Assembly: GCA_028683955.1 (NCBI GenBank)
Contig: JAQUGR010000005.1
Location: 1 to 64,000 of the forward strand
Length of the DNA: 64,000 bases
DNA from: Bacillota bacterium
GTDB taxonomy: Bacteria; Bacillota; TC1
Direction: 5' to 3'
Shown in pieces: positions 21,034-29,278 of this stretch (its first letter is position 1; each line of letters begins with the position of its first letter). Position numbers and translations under genes: made by a program. Below the pieces are notes generated by a model, which was not told the origin of the DNA, made no database searches, and saw only the letters and a program-made list of their open reading frames with translations.

Positions 21034-21917
21034 TTGGAAAAAGAAGCAACAAGTTTTATTAAAAAAATTGGGAATCAAATGGTTGGAAGGTTGATCCTAT
21101 AGGTACCGCTGGTAAATTAGAGGGCTATAGTTATTCTGTATTACAACCTAATGAGGTTTCTCCTATTATCCTTAGTTCAAGTTTCACTGATTTATCTCCA
21201 ACAACGCAAGAATCTCTTACCACAGCTATTGAAAGTATTAAATCTAATTATCAAATTGCTAAATTCAATATTTTTGATAAGGTAATAATGCTGAATATTA
21301 CTCCAACTTCTAGCTCTAATGATGATGTAGAAAGTCTCAATACCTTGTTGGGTGTTTTATCTAAGTTATTTGCACGTTTTGAGCTTGTAAATGGTAAAGT
21401 TTCTACTTCAAAGCCTAATCAGATAAAGTCTTATCAGAACAATCCTGGAATGTCTACTATGAAAATAAAGCCTTATGGCAGTTATATATCTGGTGCAGTC
21501 GGGGCCGTATTAGGTGCTATGATTGGTTCTGGTCTTTGGCTACTTGTTTCTTTTCTTGGCTTTTATGTAGCTATTGTCGGTTTTGTTATGTCAATTATTT
21601 CAGAAGCTGGATATCGTCTTTTTCGTGGTAGGTTTGGTATAGGCATGCCTATTATAATAATACTTTCCGTTATTTTTGGTGTCTTTTTCGCTAATACAAT
21701 TGAGATAGCCATTAGACTTTCTCAGGCTACAGGAATATCTTTTGTTAATGCTTTATATTATGCACCCCAGGCCTTTTATAATAATCAGCTATTCTTAGTG
21801 GATAAAGTTTGGTTAAATCTTGGTATAGGATTAGTATTTGCACTTCTAGGAAGTTGGAGAATTATTAAGAAACTAAAGAGTGAAATCAGTTATAAGATGG
21901 ATAAAACAAAATCTTAA
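21034..21917 (+). pseudogene. Predicted four-span membrane protein, frameshifted in an A7 tract
   Basis: A reading frame starts at TTG 21034 (AAAGGA seven bases upstream; protein LEKEATSFIKK) but hits a stop after the A7 tract at 21061-21067. Adding one A joins it in frame to NWESNGWKVDPIGTAGKLEG and the long downstream frame (open ATG at 21288, stop at 21917). The joined product, about 294 residues, has a soluble N-terminal domain of roughly 150 residues, then about four membrane segments (YISGAVGAVLGAMIGSGLWLL; FYVAIVGFVMSIISEAGY; MPIIIILSVIFGVFFA; LNLGIGLVFALLGSW). I do not recognise the family. The shift may be a sequencing error, a true pseudogene or homopolymer phase variation. Confidence 0.65.
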
Positions 21918-21925
21918 TATTAATG

Positions 21926-21969
21926 GAGCTATCGTAAATCAAAATTAGATATATGATAGCTCTATTTTT
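21926..21969 (+). terminator. Terminator after the frameshifted membrane-protein gene
   Basis: An 8-bp stem (21926-21933 with 21955-21962) with a long loop is followed by ATTTTTA on the plus strand, starting 8 bases after the stop codon. Confidence 0.6.
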
Positions 21970-21973
21970 ATAC

Positions 21974-23686
21974 TTAATCTATTTTTATTAATCTAGCATT
22001 AATAGCCACAATTATTGTACTTAAGGACATTAAAACAGCACCTAAAGCTGGACTAATTATAATACCCTGGTTAAATAAGACACCAGCTGCAAGTGGCAAG
22101 GCAATTAAATTATAACCTGTAGCCCAAGCAAGATTTTGTAGCATCTTCCTATACGTTGCCCTAGATAGTTTAATAATATTAACCACATCATTCGGATTAC
22201 TTCTAACCAAGATTACATCAGCAGTTTCTATAGCCACATCAGTACCTGCCCCAATGGCAATTCCCAAATCAGCCATAGCCAAAGATGGAGCATCATTAAT
22301 ACCATCCCCTGTCATACCTACAATTCTACCCTCAGCTTGTAAATCTTTAATCTTTGAAGCCTTCTCTTTAGGAAGAACCTCCGCTATAACTTTATCAATT
22401 CCAACCTTTTCGCCCACATAGGCTGCCACTTTACTATTATCACCTGTTAGCATAATTGATGATACACCCATATCTTTCAAGGTTTCAACAGCATCTTTAG
22501 CTTCTTCTCTAACAATATCTGATAGAGCTATATATCCCAACAGCTTATTCTCTTCCAATATAAATACAACTGTCTTTCCTTGCTGAGCAAGTTTTTCATA
22601 ATTTGTTTCATCGAACTCTATTTTTTCTGATTTCATATATCCAGGACTGACTATCATAGTTTCCTTGCCCTCAACCTTTGCCTTAAGTCCTTTTCCTGAA
22701 ATATTCTGATAATCAGCAACATTTAATCTCTCAAGTTCCCTTTTCTTGCCCTCTTCAACTATTCCTCTAGCTATTGGATGTTCTGAGTTTAATTCCACAG
22801 AATATGCTATTGTTAATAGTTTATCTTTAGAAATTGTAACTTCCTCAATGTCAGTAATTCCAAATTCACCTTTAGTTAAAGTTCCTGTTTTATCAAAAAC
22901 AATAGTATTAATTTTTCTGGCATTTTCAAATGCAGCTCTATCTCTTATCAAAAGTCCTCTTTTTGCTCCAATACTGGTTGAAACAGCAGTAACTAGAGGG
23001 GTTGCAAGTCCTAAAGCATGAGGACAAGATATAATAATAACCGTAACTGCTCTTTCTATTGAAAAATCAAGTCCTTTCCCTAGAATACTCCAGATAGTAA
23101 AGGTAAGTATACCTGAAACTGAGGCAATATAAAAAAGCCATTTAGCTGCTGTATCTGCTAGCCTTTGGGTATTTGATCTTGATGCTTGAGCATCACGTAC
23201 TAGTTTAATTACTTGTGAAAGAAAAGTTTCATCACCAACTTTAGTTACTTTAAATTTTAAAAGGCCTTCTCCGTTGATTGATCCCCCAATTATCTCATCA
23301 TTTTCGTTCTTTTCTACTGGTACTGATTCTCCTGTTATCATAGATTCATTTACTGATGAATTTCCTTCAAATACTATACCATCAATAGGTATTTTTTCTC
23401 CTGTTTTAATTAAGACCATATCACCAGATTGAAGATTCTTTATCAAAACATCTTCCATTTCTCCATTAGCATTAATTCTATGAGCGACTTCGGGCATTAG
23501 TTTAACTAATTCATCAAGTGCCTTTGACGCTCCCATAACTGATTTCATCTCTATCCAATGTCCTAATAACATAATAACAATTAGAGTAGCTAGTTCCCAA
23601 AAGAAATCATTTCCTTTTAAGATAAATATAGTTAAAGAACTATATATATAAGCAACAGATATAGCCATAGCAATAAGTGTCATCAT
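21974..23686 (-). CDS. copB: CopB-type copper P1B-3 ATPase, C-terminal fragment of a frameshifted gene
   Basis: This is the main body of a heavy-metal-transporting P-type ATPase. It has the actuator TGES, the membrane metal motif SCPHALGLATPL (CPH, typical of the P1B-3 subgroup), the phosphorylation site DKTGTLTKG, the hinge MTGDGINDAPSLAMADLGIAIG, and near the C-terminus GYN and MSLST, also P1B-3 signatures. P1B-3 enzymes export copper or silver. The frame stays open upstream to about 23740 (GGKPFLKGAVDELKKKSPAM) and joins the upstream fragment across a TA repeat. The whole gene spans 21974-24003, about 675 residues if restored. Confidence 0.9.
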   Translation of the reverse strand: MMTLIAMAISVAYIYSSLTIFILKGNDFFWELATLIVIMLLGHWIEMKSVMGASKALDELVKLMPEVAHRINANGEMEDVLIKNLQSGDMVLIKTGEKIPIDGIVFEGNSSVNESMITGESVPVEKNENDEIIGGSINGEGLLKFKVTKVGDETFLSQVIKLVRDAQASRSNTQRLADTAAKWLFYIASVSGILTFTIWSILGKGLDFSIERAVTVIIISCPHALGLATPLVTAVSTSIGAKRGLLIRDRAAFENARKINTIVFDKTGTLTKGEFGITDIEEVTISKDKLLTIAYSVELNSEHPIARGIVEEGKKRELERLNVADYQNISGKGLKAKVEGKETMIVSPGYMKSEKIEFDETNYEKLAQQGKTVVFILEENKLLGYIALSDIVREEAKDAVETLKDMGVSSIMLTGDNSKVAAYVGEKVGIDKVIAEVLPKEKASKIKDLQAEGRIVGMTGDGINDAPSLAMADLGIAIGAGTDVAIETADVILVRSNPNDVVNIIKLSRATYRKMLQNLAWATGYNLIALPLAAGVLFNQGIIISPALGAVLMSLSTIIVAINARLIKID

Positions 23687-23724
23687 TGCTGGCGATTTTT
23701 TCTTTAACTCATCTACTGCTCCTT

Positions 23725-24003
23725 TTAGAAATGGTTTCCCACCATATATATATATAGGATTGTAGCTAAAATAAATAATAGGTAGGAATCTCCAGTAAAT
23801 CTCAAATTAACTCCCATAAACATTTGTATCATTGGTGAAAGTATTAGGATTGGCACCATTATAATAAGGGAGAATATAAATCTTCTTTTAAAATCTTCTA
23901 CCATCATTTTATGGTGGTCATGATGTTCTTCATGTTCATCATGACCCATTTCCATTTTCATATCCTTCTCCATTTTTTCATGATCCATCTTGTTATAATC
24001 CAT
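23725..24003 (-). CDS. copB: CopB-type ATPase, N-terminal fragment
   Basis: This 92-residue frame encodes the start of the same ATPase. It has a Met/His-rich cytoplasmic tail (DHEKMEKDMKMEMGHDEHEE then HHDHHKMM), as in CopB proteins, followed by two membrane spans. It ends prematurely (YIYMVGNHF) because of the TA-repeat frameshift, where GGKPFLKG would be expected. A GAGGTG ribosome binding site precedes the ATG. Confidence 0.85.
   Translation of the reverse strand: MDYNKMDHEKMEKDMKMEMGHDEHEEHHDHHKMMVEDFKRRFIFSLIIMVPILILSPMIQMFMGVNLRFTGDSYLLFILATILYIYMVGNHF
23744..23756. repeat. TA dinucleotide repeat causing the copB frameshift
   Basis: Thirteen alternating A/T bases lie exactly where the two copB frames meet. 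Removing one TA unit (or adding one base) would restore a continuous gene. Such a tract is prone to slipped-strand mispairing. Confidence 0.8.
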
Positions 24004-24117
24004 CTTAACACCTCGCTAACTTTTTCAAATATATTGTAACGTATTGTATTTTATTTTTATTATATCACTTAAATAGCTTAATCAGTATTTGTAATTAGTT
24101 CAAGAAAATCAGGCAAT

Positions 24118-24141
24118 AAAAAAGCCCCTATTAGGGCTAAA
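24118..24141 (-). terminator. Terminator after tRNA-Leu(CAG)
   Basis: On the minus strand AGCCC-TAATAG-GGGCT is followed by TTTTTTA, 8 bases beyond the tRNA 3' end. It closes the 6S RNA/tRNA unit. Confidence 0.85.
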
Positions 24142-24148
24142 TATCTTT

Positions 24149-24233
24149 TGGTGCGAGAGATGGGACTTGAACCCACACGATGTTACTCACACGCCTCTGA
24201 AACGTGCGCGTCTGCCAATTCCGCCACTCTCGC
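24149..24233 (-). tRNA. tRNA-Leu (anticodon CAG)
   Basis: The 85-base cloverleaf reads from 24233. The acceptor GCGAGAG pairs with CTCTCGC and an encoded CCA is present. The D arm is GCGGAATTGGCAGACGC. The anticodon stem CACGT/GCGTG encloses loop TTCAGAG, giving anticodon CAG. There is a long class II variable arm (GAGTAACATC), and the T arm is GTGGGTTCAAGTCCCAT. It directly follows the 6S RNA and is probably co-transcribed with it. Confidence 0.95.
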
Positions 24234-24239
24234 TAAAAA

Positions 24240-24457
24240 GAATTCTGGAATTCAGTTCCCTTTATTTTGTAACCTATCCGTTAGAATAGGTGGGTGTCCT
24301 CAATGAAATTTCAACTTTCCTCTGCCCCAAGGGACTTATAATAGGTTTAATATCTAAATCAAAATATTGAACTCCCGATTAAAAAATGTAGATTCAAAAT
24401 AAAGGGAGCTGAATTCCAGATAACTTCAGTAAGTGGTTAAATAATCTCTCTATCTGT
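24240..24457 (-). ncRNA. ssrS: 6S RNA (predicted)
   Basis: 6S RNA mimics an open promoter and sequesters sigma-A RNA polymerase. Here arms of about 25 bases (24246-24270 and about 24396-24420) pair almost perfectly to close a rod-like structure around an internal loop. On the minus strand the 3' half contains GAGGACACCCACCTATTC followed by AGGTT, a well-known conserved 6S block, and the 5' half has GTCCCTTGGGGC. A TATAAT (24465-24470) places the start near 24457. The ends are approximate, and a covariance search is needed for certainty. Confidence 0.75.
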
Positions 24458-24523
24458 TGACTTAATTATAACATAAATAAGAGTTTTTATTTTAACACAC
24501 ATATAAATTCAAATAATTTATTA

Positions 24524-24850
24524 TTAATTTTTCAAATCACTACCACAACAAGTATTTGTAACCTTACCACCATTTTCAATTACTTGTGCATATTCACTTA
24601 TTCTTTCTTTTCTAAGATTAACCAAATCTTCACGATCATAGATAATTTTCATACCATCTATAGGTTTGGTACCACAAGCAAATTTCTGTTTACCGTCGAT
24701 TTCAATGACACAAGTTTTACAACAACCAAATTTCTTTATACTCCTAAAACAAGGAGCCATAATATGCAGACCATTTTCATCCCCAATTTCCACAATATTT
24801 TTACTTGAATCTGACACAATAATTTCTTTTTCATCAATATAAATTATCAT
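24524..24850 (-). CDS. 2Fe-2S ferredoxin-fold protein
   Basis: I use the ATG at 24850 (108 residues, MIIYIDEKEIIVSDS), which has AAAGGAG five bases upstream, rather than an upstream in-frame ATG. The beta-grasp N-terminal fold carries APCFRSIKKFGCCKTCVIEI and later FACGT, a spacing like the plant-type 2Fe-2S domains at the front of NADH dehydrogenase and formate dehydrogenase subunits. The C-terminal part has a further Cys pair (NTCCGSD). It is a single small electron carrier or an orphan domain. The partner is unknown, and neighbours are tRNA and 6S genes. Confidence 0.7.
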   Translation of the reverse strand: MIIYIDEKEIIVSDSSKNIVEIGDENGLHIMAPCFRSIKKFGCCKTCVIEIDGKQKFACGTKPIDGMKIIYDREDLVNLRKERISEYAQVIENGGKVTNTCCGSDLKN

Positions 24851-24939
24851 AATTGCTCCTTTAACAACACAAATCATTTCCCCTTATCTTAATAATAAGT
24901 CTACCATTTCAAATAATAAAAAGTCAAAATAAAAGTAAT

Positions 24940-24967
24940 AAAAAAAGCCCTAAAAAAAAGGCTCTTT
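24940..24967 (-). terminator. Terminator after tRNA-Leu(GAG)
   Basis: A short AGCC/GGCT stem with flanking A/T pairs is followed by seven T on the minus strand, 8 bases beyond the tRNA. Confidence 0.7.
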
Positions 24968-24974
24968 ACTATAC

Positions 24975-25058
24975 TGGTGCGAGGGATGGGACTTGAACCC
25001 ACACGATGTTACTCACACGCCCCTCAAGCGTGCGCGTCTGCCATTCCGCCACCCTCGC
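24975..25058 (-). tRNA. tRNA-Leu (anticodon GAG)
   Basis: The 84-base gene reads from 25058. The acceptor GCGAGGG pairs with CCCTCGC, followed by CCA. The anticodon stem CACGC/GCGTG encloses loop TTGAGGG, giving GAG. The variable and T arms are identical to tRNA-Leu(CAG) 0.8 kb away, showing a recent duplication. The D loop is one base shorter (GGAATGGC). TATAAT on the minus strand lies about 10 bases upstream. Confidence 0.94.
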
Positions 25059-25162
25059 ATCGATACTTATTATAACATATCCAGACCAAATTCTGTAACC
25101 CTATTTTATCAACACTAAATTTGATATAATCATTAATGAATAACAAGCAAAAAGGAGGCCCC

Positions 25163-26371
25163 ATGAACATTAAAGGAAATGCAATCATCGCCCAAGGAGG
25201 CGGACCTACTGCAGTAATTAACCAATCACTAGCAGGAGCAGTTATAGAAATGAAAAAACACAAAGAAATAACCGCAATATACGGAGCACTACATGGAGTA
25301 AGAGGAATAATAGAAGAAAACTTCCTAGATCTTACCAACGCTTCACAACAAAACCTGGAAGAAGTAGCACTCACACCTTGTGCTGCACTACTATCAACCA
25401 GAGACAAACCAGACCAGGAATACTGCGGAAAAATATTCCAAGTCTTCAAAAAATACGATATCAGATACTTCTTCTACATTGGAGGAAATGACTCCTCTGA
25501 TACAGTCAGGCTGGTAAACGAATATGCCGAAAATGAAAACTACGAATTTAAAGCCTTCCATATACCAAAAACCATAGACAATGATTTAGTAATAAACGAC
25601 CATACCCCTGGCTTTGGTTCAGCAGCAAGATTTGTTGCCCAAGCTTTTATGGGAATAAACCTTGAAACAAAAGCCCTAGACGGTATATACATAGGAATAG
25701 TCATGGGTAGACACGCAGGTTTTCTAACAGCAGCTGCAGCCCTAGGCAAAAGAAACGAAGAAGATGGACCACATTTAGTTTATCTTCCTGAAAGAGCCTT
25801 CAATATAGATAACTTCCTCAAAGATATAGAAGCTATATACAAAAAACTTGGACGTTGTGTAATTGCAGTATCAGAAGGCATAATTGACGAAGAAGGAACA
25901 CCAATAGCAGCAAAACTAAAAGCCAGTATCAGCAGAGACTCACACGGTAATATAGAACTAGCAGGTGGTGAACTTGGAGACATGCTTAGTAAGGCAGTTA
26001 AAGAAAACTTAAATATATCAAGAGTTAGAGCTGATACTTTTGGATACCTGCAAAGAAGCTTCCCAGGAAGTATTTCAGACACAGATCAAAAAGAAGCAAG
26101 ACTTGCAGGAATGGCAGCTGTCCAATTTGCCATGATGGAAGAGTACCAAAGTGGCTCAGTAATACTTGATAGAATTGGGGAATATGAAATCCAATATACC
26201 CTAACCCAATTAGAAGACATAGCCGCTAAAACAAAACACATGCCAGATGAATTTATAAATCAAGAAGGCAATAATATAACTGATGCCTTCATAAAATATG
26301 CAAACCCACTTATTGGAACAGACTTTAAAAAAACAGTTTCACTTGATGCACCAATGGTTAAGAAAAAATAG
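25163..26371 (+). CDS. pfp: Diphosphate--fructose-6-phosphate 1-phosphotransferase
   Basis: This is a phosphofructokinase of the PPi-dependent kind, 402 residues from the ATG at 25163, which has AGGAGG four bases upstream. Motifs include IIAQGGGPTAVINQSL near the N-terminus, FYIGGNDSSDT, HIPKTIDNDL and VMGRHAGFLTAAAAL. GGNDS and the Lys of PKTIDND are the changes that favour pyrophosphate over ATP (ATP enzymes have GGDGS and GTIDND). It acts in glycolysis, saving ATP. It is monocistronic and ends in a strong terminator. Its coding strand is unusually A/C-rich. Confidence 0.92.
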   Translation: MNIKGNAIIAQGGGPTAVINQSLAGAVIEMKKHKEITAIYGALHGVRGIIEENFLDLTNASQQNLEEVALTPCAALLSTRDKPDQEYCGKIFQVFKKYDIRYFFYIGGNDSSDTVRLVNEYAENENYEFKAFHIPKTIDNDLVINDHTPGFGSAARFVAQAFMGINLETKALDGIYIGIVMGRHAGFLTAAAALGKRNEEDGPHLVYLPERAFNIDNFLKDIEAIYKKLGRCVIAVSEGIIDEEGTPIAAKLKASISRDSHGNIELAGGELGDMLSKAVKENLNISRVRADTFGYLQRSFPGSISDTDQKEARLAGMAAVQFAMMEEYQSGSVILDRIGEYEIQYTLTQLEDIAAKTKHMPDEFINQEGNNITDAFIKYANPLIGTDFKKTVSLDAPMVKKK

Positions 26372-26402
26372 AACAACAATCAATAAAATAAATAATAAAA
26401 AC

Positions 26403-26448
26403 GGACTATCACAAATCTAATATGATTGGTGATAGTCCTATTTTTTAT
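26403..26448. terminator. Bidirectional terminator
   Basis: A perfect 10-bp stem GGACTATCAC/GTGATAGTCC has T-rich tails on both strands. It serves the rightward phosphofructokinase gene and the leftward lipoprotein gene. Confidence 0.88.
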
Positions 26449-26463
26449 TAATTATCGAGCTAG

Positions 26464-26877
26464 CTATTCATAAATTTTCGCTTTCTTTCTTTCAATTTCT
26501 TTTATAGAATTTTTCACACCTGTAATTGTATCTTTATAATTACTCTCCCAACTTTGCAGTTCACTTGAAGTTAAATCAGAATCTTCTTTTAATTGTGCTT
26601 TAGTTTCATTTAATTTTACTATTTGGGCGTTTAATTCTTTGATGCCATCGTTATAGGTATTAATAAGGATATCTACTGAAGTCTCAGCCCCAAAAGAGAT
26701 TATCTCTCTTTCAATATCTGCAACAGCACGATTAGCATCAGAAATAGCTACGTTATGCTTATATTCTGATGGCTTATAATGGCTATCTTCACCACCATCT
26801 TTATTATCATCACAACCCACAACAAAAAACATGCTAATAGCAAATAAAAGCAAAACTAATATATTATTTTTCCTCAT
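26464..26877 (-). CDS. Putative lipoprotein with coiled coil
   Basis: The 137-residue product has a lipoprotein signal (MRKNNILVLLLFAISMFF then VVGC, so Cys22 is the lipidated residue), an acidic linker (DDNKDGGEDSH) and a helical, heptad-like C-terminal half (KELNAQIVKLNETKAQLKED; GVKNSIKEIERKKAKIYE). It is predicted to sit on the outer face of the membrane. I do not recognise the family. A 228-base gap follows before the ABC exporter gene, in which I see nothing definite. Confidence 0.75.
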   Translation of the reverse strand: MRKNNILVLLLFAISMFFVVGCDDNKDGGEDSHYKPSEYKHNVAISDANRAVADIEREIISFGAETSVDILINTYNDGIKELNAQIVKLNETKAQLKEDSDLTSSELQSWESNYKDTITGVKNSIKEIERKKAKIYE

Positions 26878-27105
26878 AATTACCTCCTTATATGAACAAA
26901 TTTATCTAATTAAATTTTACCACTGCCATTATAAATTATCAACTTTATATAACTCATTTTCGCCTGATTCAATTGCCCAAAGTGGTAGATTTATAAGCCA
27001 GTTTTCTCTATTATAGTCAAGCATTGATAATCTAATAGAAACTAAAGGATATATTACCCTATATTACTAAAGCTCTAAGTCTCTTCAGCTCATATTTGAC
27101 AACTC

Positions 27106-28827
27106 CTACTCAGTAAAAGCCTGATACAAGCCCGTATATACCCCACCAAGAGCCATCAACTCATCATGAGTACCACTTTCCACAATTCCATCATCAGTCA
27201 GCACCAGAATCCTTCCTGCACCCCTGATAGTAGACAACCTATGAGCAATAATAAAAGTAGTCCTATCCTTACACAAAATCTCCATAGACTTTTGAACAAT
27301 CTTTTCACTCTTAGTATCAAGAGCAGAAGTCGCCTCATCAAAAATCAAAATTGGAGGATTCTTAAGGAAAATCCTAGCAATAGCAATACGCTGCTTTTGA
27401 CCACCGGACAATTTAATACCTCTTTCACCAACATAAGTATCATAACCCTCTTCTAAAGACATAATAAAATCATCAATAAAAGCCAACTTGGCTGCAGCTA
27501 TAACATCCTCCATCGAATAATCAGAAATCCTGCCATAAGCGATATTTTCCGCAATAGTACCTGAAAATAAAAATACATCCTGAGCTACAATACCAACATT
27601 TGCACGAAGTGATAACAAAGTAACATCATCAATAGAAACATCATCAACGTAAATCTTACCTGATTCGATCTCATAAAACCGAGGTATTAAATTACACAAA
27701 GAAGTTTTACCAACACCAGATGGCCCCACAATAGCCACAGTCTCACCCGGGGAAACATGAAGATTCAAATTACTAAGAACAAAACTCCCCTCCTCGTTAT
27801 AACGGAAAGAAACATCCTCAAAACGAACATCCCCTCTAACATCCTTTAGTACAATAGCATCCTTCTTATCAGCAATACCAGGCTTTAACTTAATCAATTC
27901 ATAAAAACGCTGATAACCAGCCATCCCTCTTTGATATAACTCTGCAAAAGACGCAACCTTCTTGATAGGTTGCACCATTATACCCATATAAAGAAGATAA
28001 GCCACCATATCACCAACATCAATAGAACCCTTAAAAACAAAATAACCACCAGCTACAAGACTAATCAAGGTCAACATACTCGCAAACCATAAAATACCAC
28101 CACTAAAAATACCCATCAACTTAAAAGCATGAGTCCTTAAATCCTTAAACTTCTTATTTCCTACATCAAACTTTTCTTGCTCATAACCTTCGTTGGCGAA
28201 AGACTGTACAACCCTAATACCAAGCAAACTCTCCTCAACATTAGTATTAACCTCACCGATAACCTTACGAATATCTCTAAAATTAGTACGCATAGCCAGA
28301 TTTATTTTAATTGTAAAATAAATCATAAAAGGAATTAGAGTAAAAGTAATTAAAGTCAAAGGAACATTGATTGAAAGTAAAATAAAAAATGAACCCACCA
28401 ACATAATAACAGAAATAAAAACATCTTCAGGACCATGATGAGCCAACTCAGTAATCTCATTTAAATCATTAACAATTCTAGACATCAACTGACCTATTTT
28501 AGTTTCATCAAAAAAACTAAAAGAAAATTTCTGAATATGAGCAAACAATTCCTTCCTCAAATCATACTCAATTCTAACCCCAAGCACATGCCCATAAAAA
28601 GTTACAATATAGTCTAAAGCAAAACGTATAACATACAAGCCAACAAATACACCAGCAAAGATCCATAAGAAAGAATAATTACCAGAAGGAATTATATCAT
28701 TAATAAAAAACCTGCTTGCCCAAGGAAATAACAAATCAAAAAAAGCCACACCTAAAGCAGCAAACATATCAAGATAAAACAACCTCCTATGAGGTTTGTA
28801 ATATTTTATAAAATCCCTAATCATCAA
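27106..28827 (-). CDS. ABC exporter, fused membrane and ATPase domains
   Basis: This 573-residue half-transporter is of the MsbA/LmrA/YfiB type. Six membrane spans lie in residues 1-310 (LFYLDMFAALGVAFFDLLF at the start), followed by the nucleotide-binding domain: Walker A GPSGVGKTSL near 370, Q-loop VGIVAQDVFLFSG, signature LSGGQKQRIAIAR, Walker B PILIFDEATSALD and H-loop IIAHRLST. It works as a homodimer or with a second half. Its start overlaps rimI by 11 bases, so it ends a long operon. The substrate is unknown. Confidence 0.92.
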   Translation of the reverse strand: MMIRDFIKYYKPHRRLFYLDMFAALGVAFFDLLFPWASRFFINDIIPSGNYSFLWIFAGVFVGLYVIRFALDYIVTFYGHVLGVRIEYDLRKELFAHIQKFSFSFFDETKIGQLMSRIVNDLNEITELAHHGPEDVFISVIMLVGSFFILLSINVPLTLITFTLIPFMIYFTIKINLAMRTNFRDIRKVIGEVNTNVEESLLGIRVVQSFANEGYEQEKFDVGNKKFKDLRTHAFKLMGIFSGGILWFASMLTLISLVAGGYFVFKGSIDVGDMVAYLLYMGIMVQPIKKVASFAELYQRGMAGYQRFYELIKLKPGIADKKDAIVLKDVRGDVRFEDVSFRYNEEGSFVLSNLNLHVSPGETVAIVGPSGVGKTSLCNLIPRFYEIESGKIYVDDVSIDDVTLLSLRANVGIVAQDVFLFSGTIAENIAYGRISDYSMEDVIAAAKLAFIDDFIMSLEEGYDTYVGERGIKLSGGQKQRIAIARIFLKNPPILIFDEATSALDTKSEKIVQKSMEILCKDRTTFIIAHRLSTIRGAGRILVLTDDGIVESGTHDELMALGGVYTGLYQAFTE

Positions 28828-29278
28828 ATCTTCCTTCCTCTAAATCAAGTGATAATAACAAAGCATCCTCAGATGGTTTTTGATAATATCCCTTCCTTGT
28901 ACCTACCAACTTAAAACCATAGTTAAAATATAGTGCCTGGGCAGCCTCATTAGAAGATCTTACATCCAAATTAATCAACTTACCACCACCAACAACAGCT
29001 AATTTAATTAAAGCTTCCAAGATAGTTTTACCAATACCACTACCCCTATACTCACTTAAAACAGCAATATTAGTAATCTCCACCTGATCAATAATAAGAT
29101 AAAAACCACCATACCCAACAATCTTTCCATCATCCTCTTCCGCCACAACATAAGATGACAAAGGAGACTTAACCTCCAATAGGAAACTTTCCCTGCTCCA
29201 AGGTATAGAAAAACTATCCTTATCAACCACCATAACCTTATCTATATCTTCAAGTAACATCTTTCTAACATTTATCAT
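28817..29278 (-). CDS. rimI: Ribosomal protein S18-alanine N-acetyltransferase
   Basis: This is a GNAT acetyltransferase of 153 residues. Family marks are VDKDSFSIPWSRESF near the N-terminus, the acetyl-CoA loop EYRGSGIGKTILEALI and NLDVRSSNEAAQALYFNYGFKLVG, matching RimI. The context supports this: it overlaps tsaB upstream by 14 bases, and tsaE-tsaB-rimI is a common Firmicutes string. RimI acetylates the N-terminus of S18. Confidence 0.92.
   Translation of the reverse strand: MINVRKMLLEDIDKVMVVDKDSFSIPWSRESFLLEVKSPLSSYVVAEEDDGKIVGYGGFYLIIDQVEITNIAVLSEYRGSGIGKTILEALIKLAVVGGGKLINLDVRSSNEAAQALYFNYGFKLVGTRKGYYQKPSEDALLLSLDLEEGRFDD

Noticed and set aside
24246-24420. Long inverted repeat as ends of an insertion element or MITE
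   Set aside because: The interior has no open frame, there are no flanking target duplications, and the conserved ACACCCACCT block and promoter fit 6S RNA better.
25024-25449. Leftward open frame of 141 codons across tRNA-Leu(GAG) and the pfp start
   Set aside because: It runs through a tRNA gene and antisense to the clear pfp coding region, with no ribosome binding site; it is a shadow frame.
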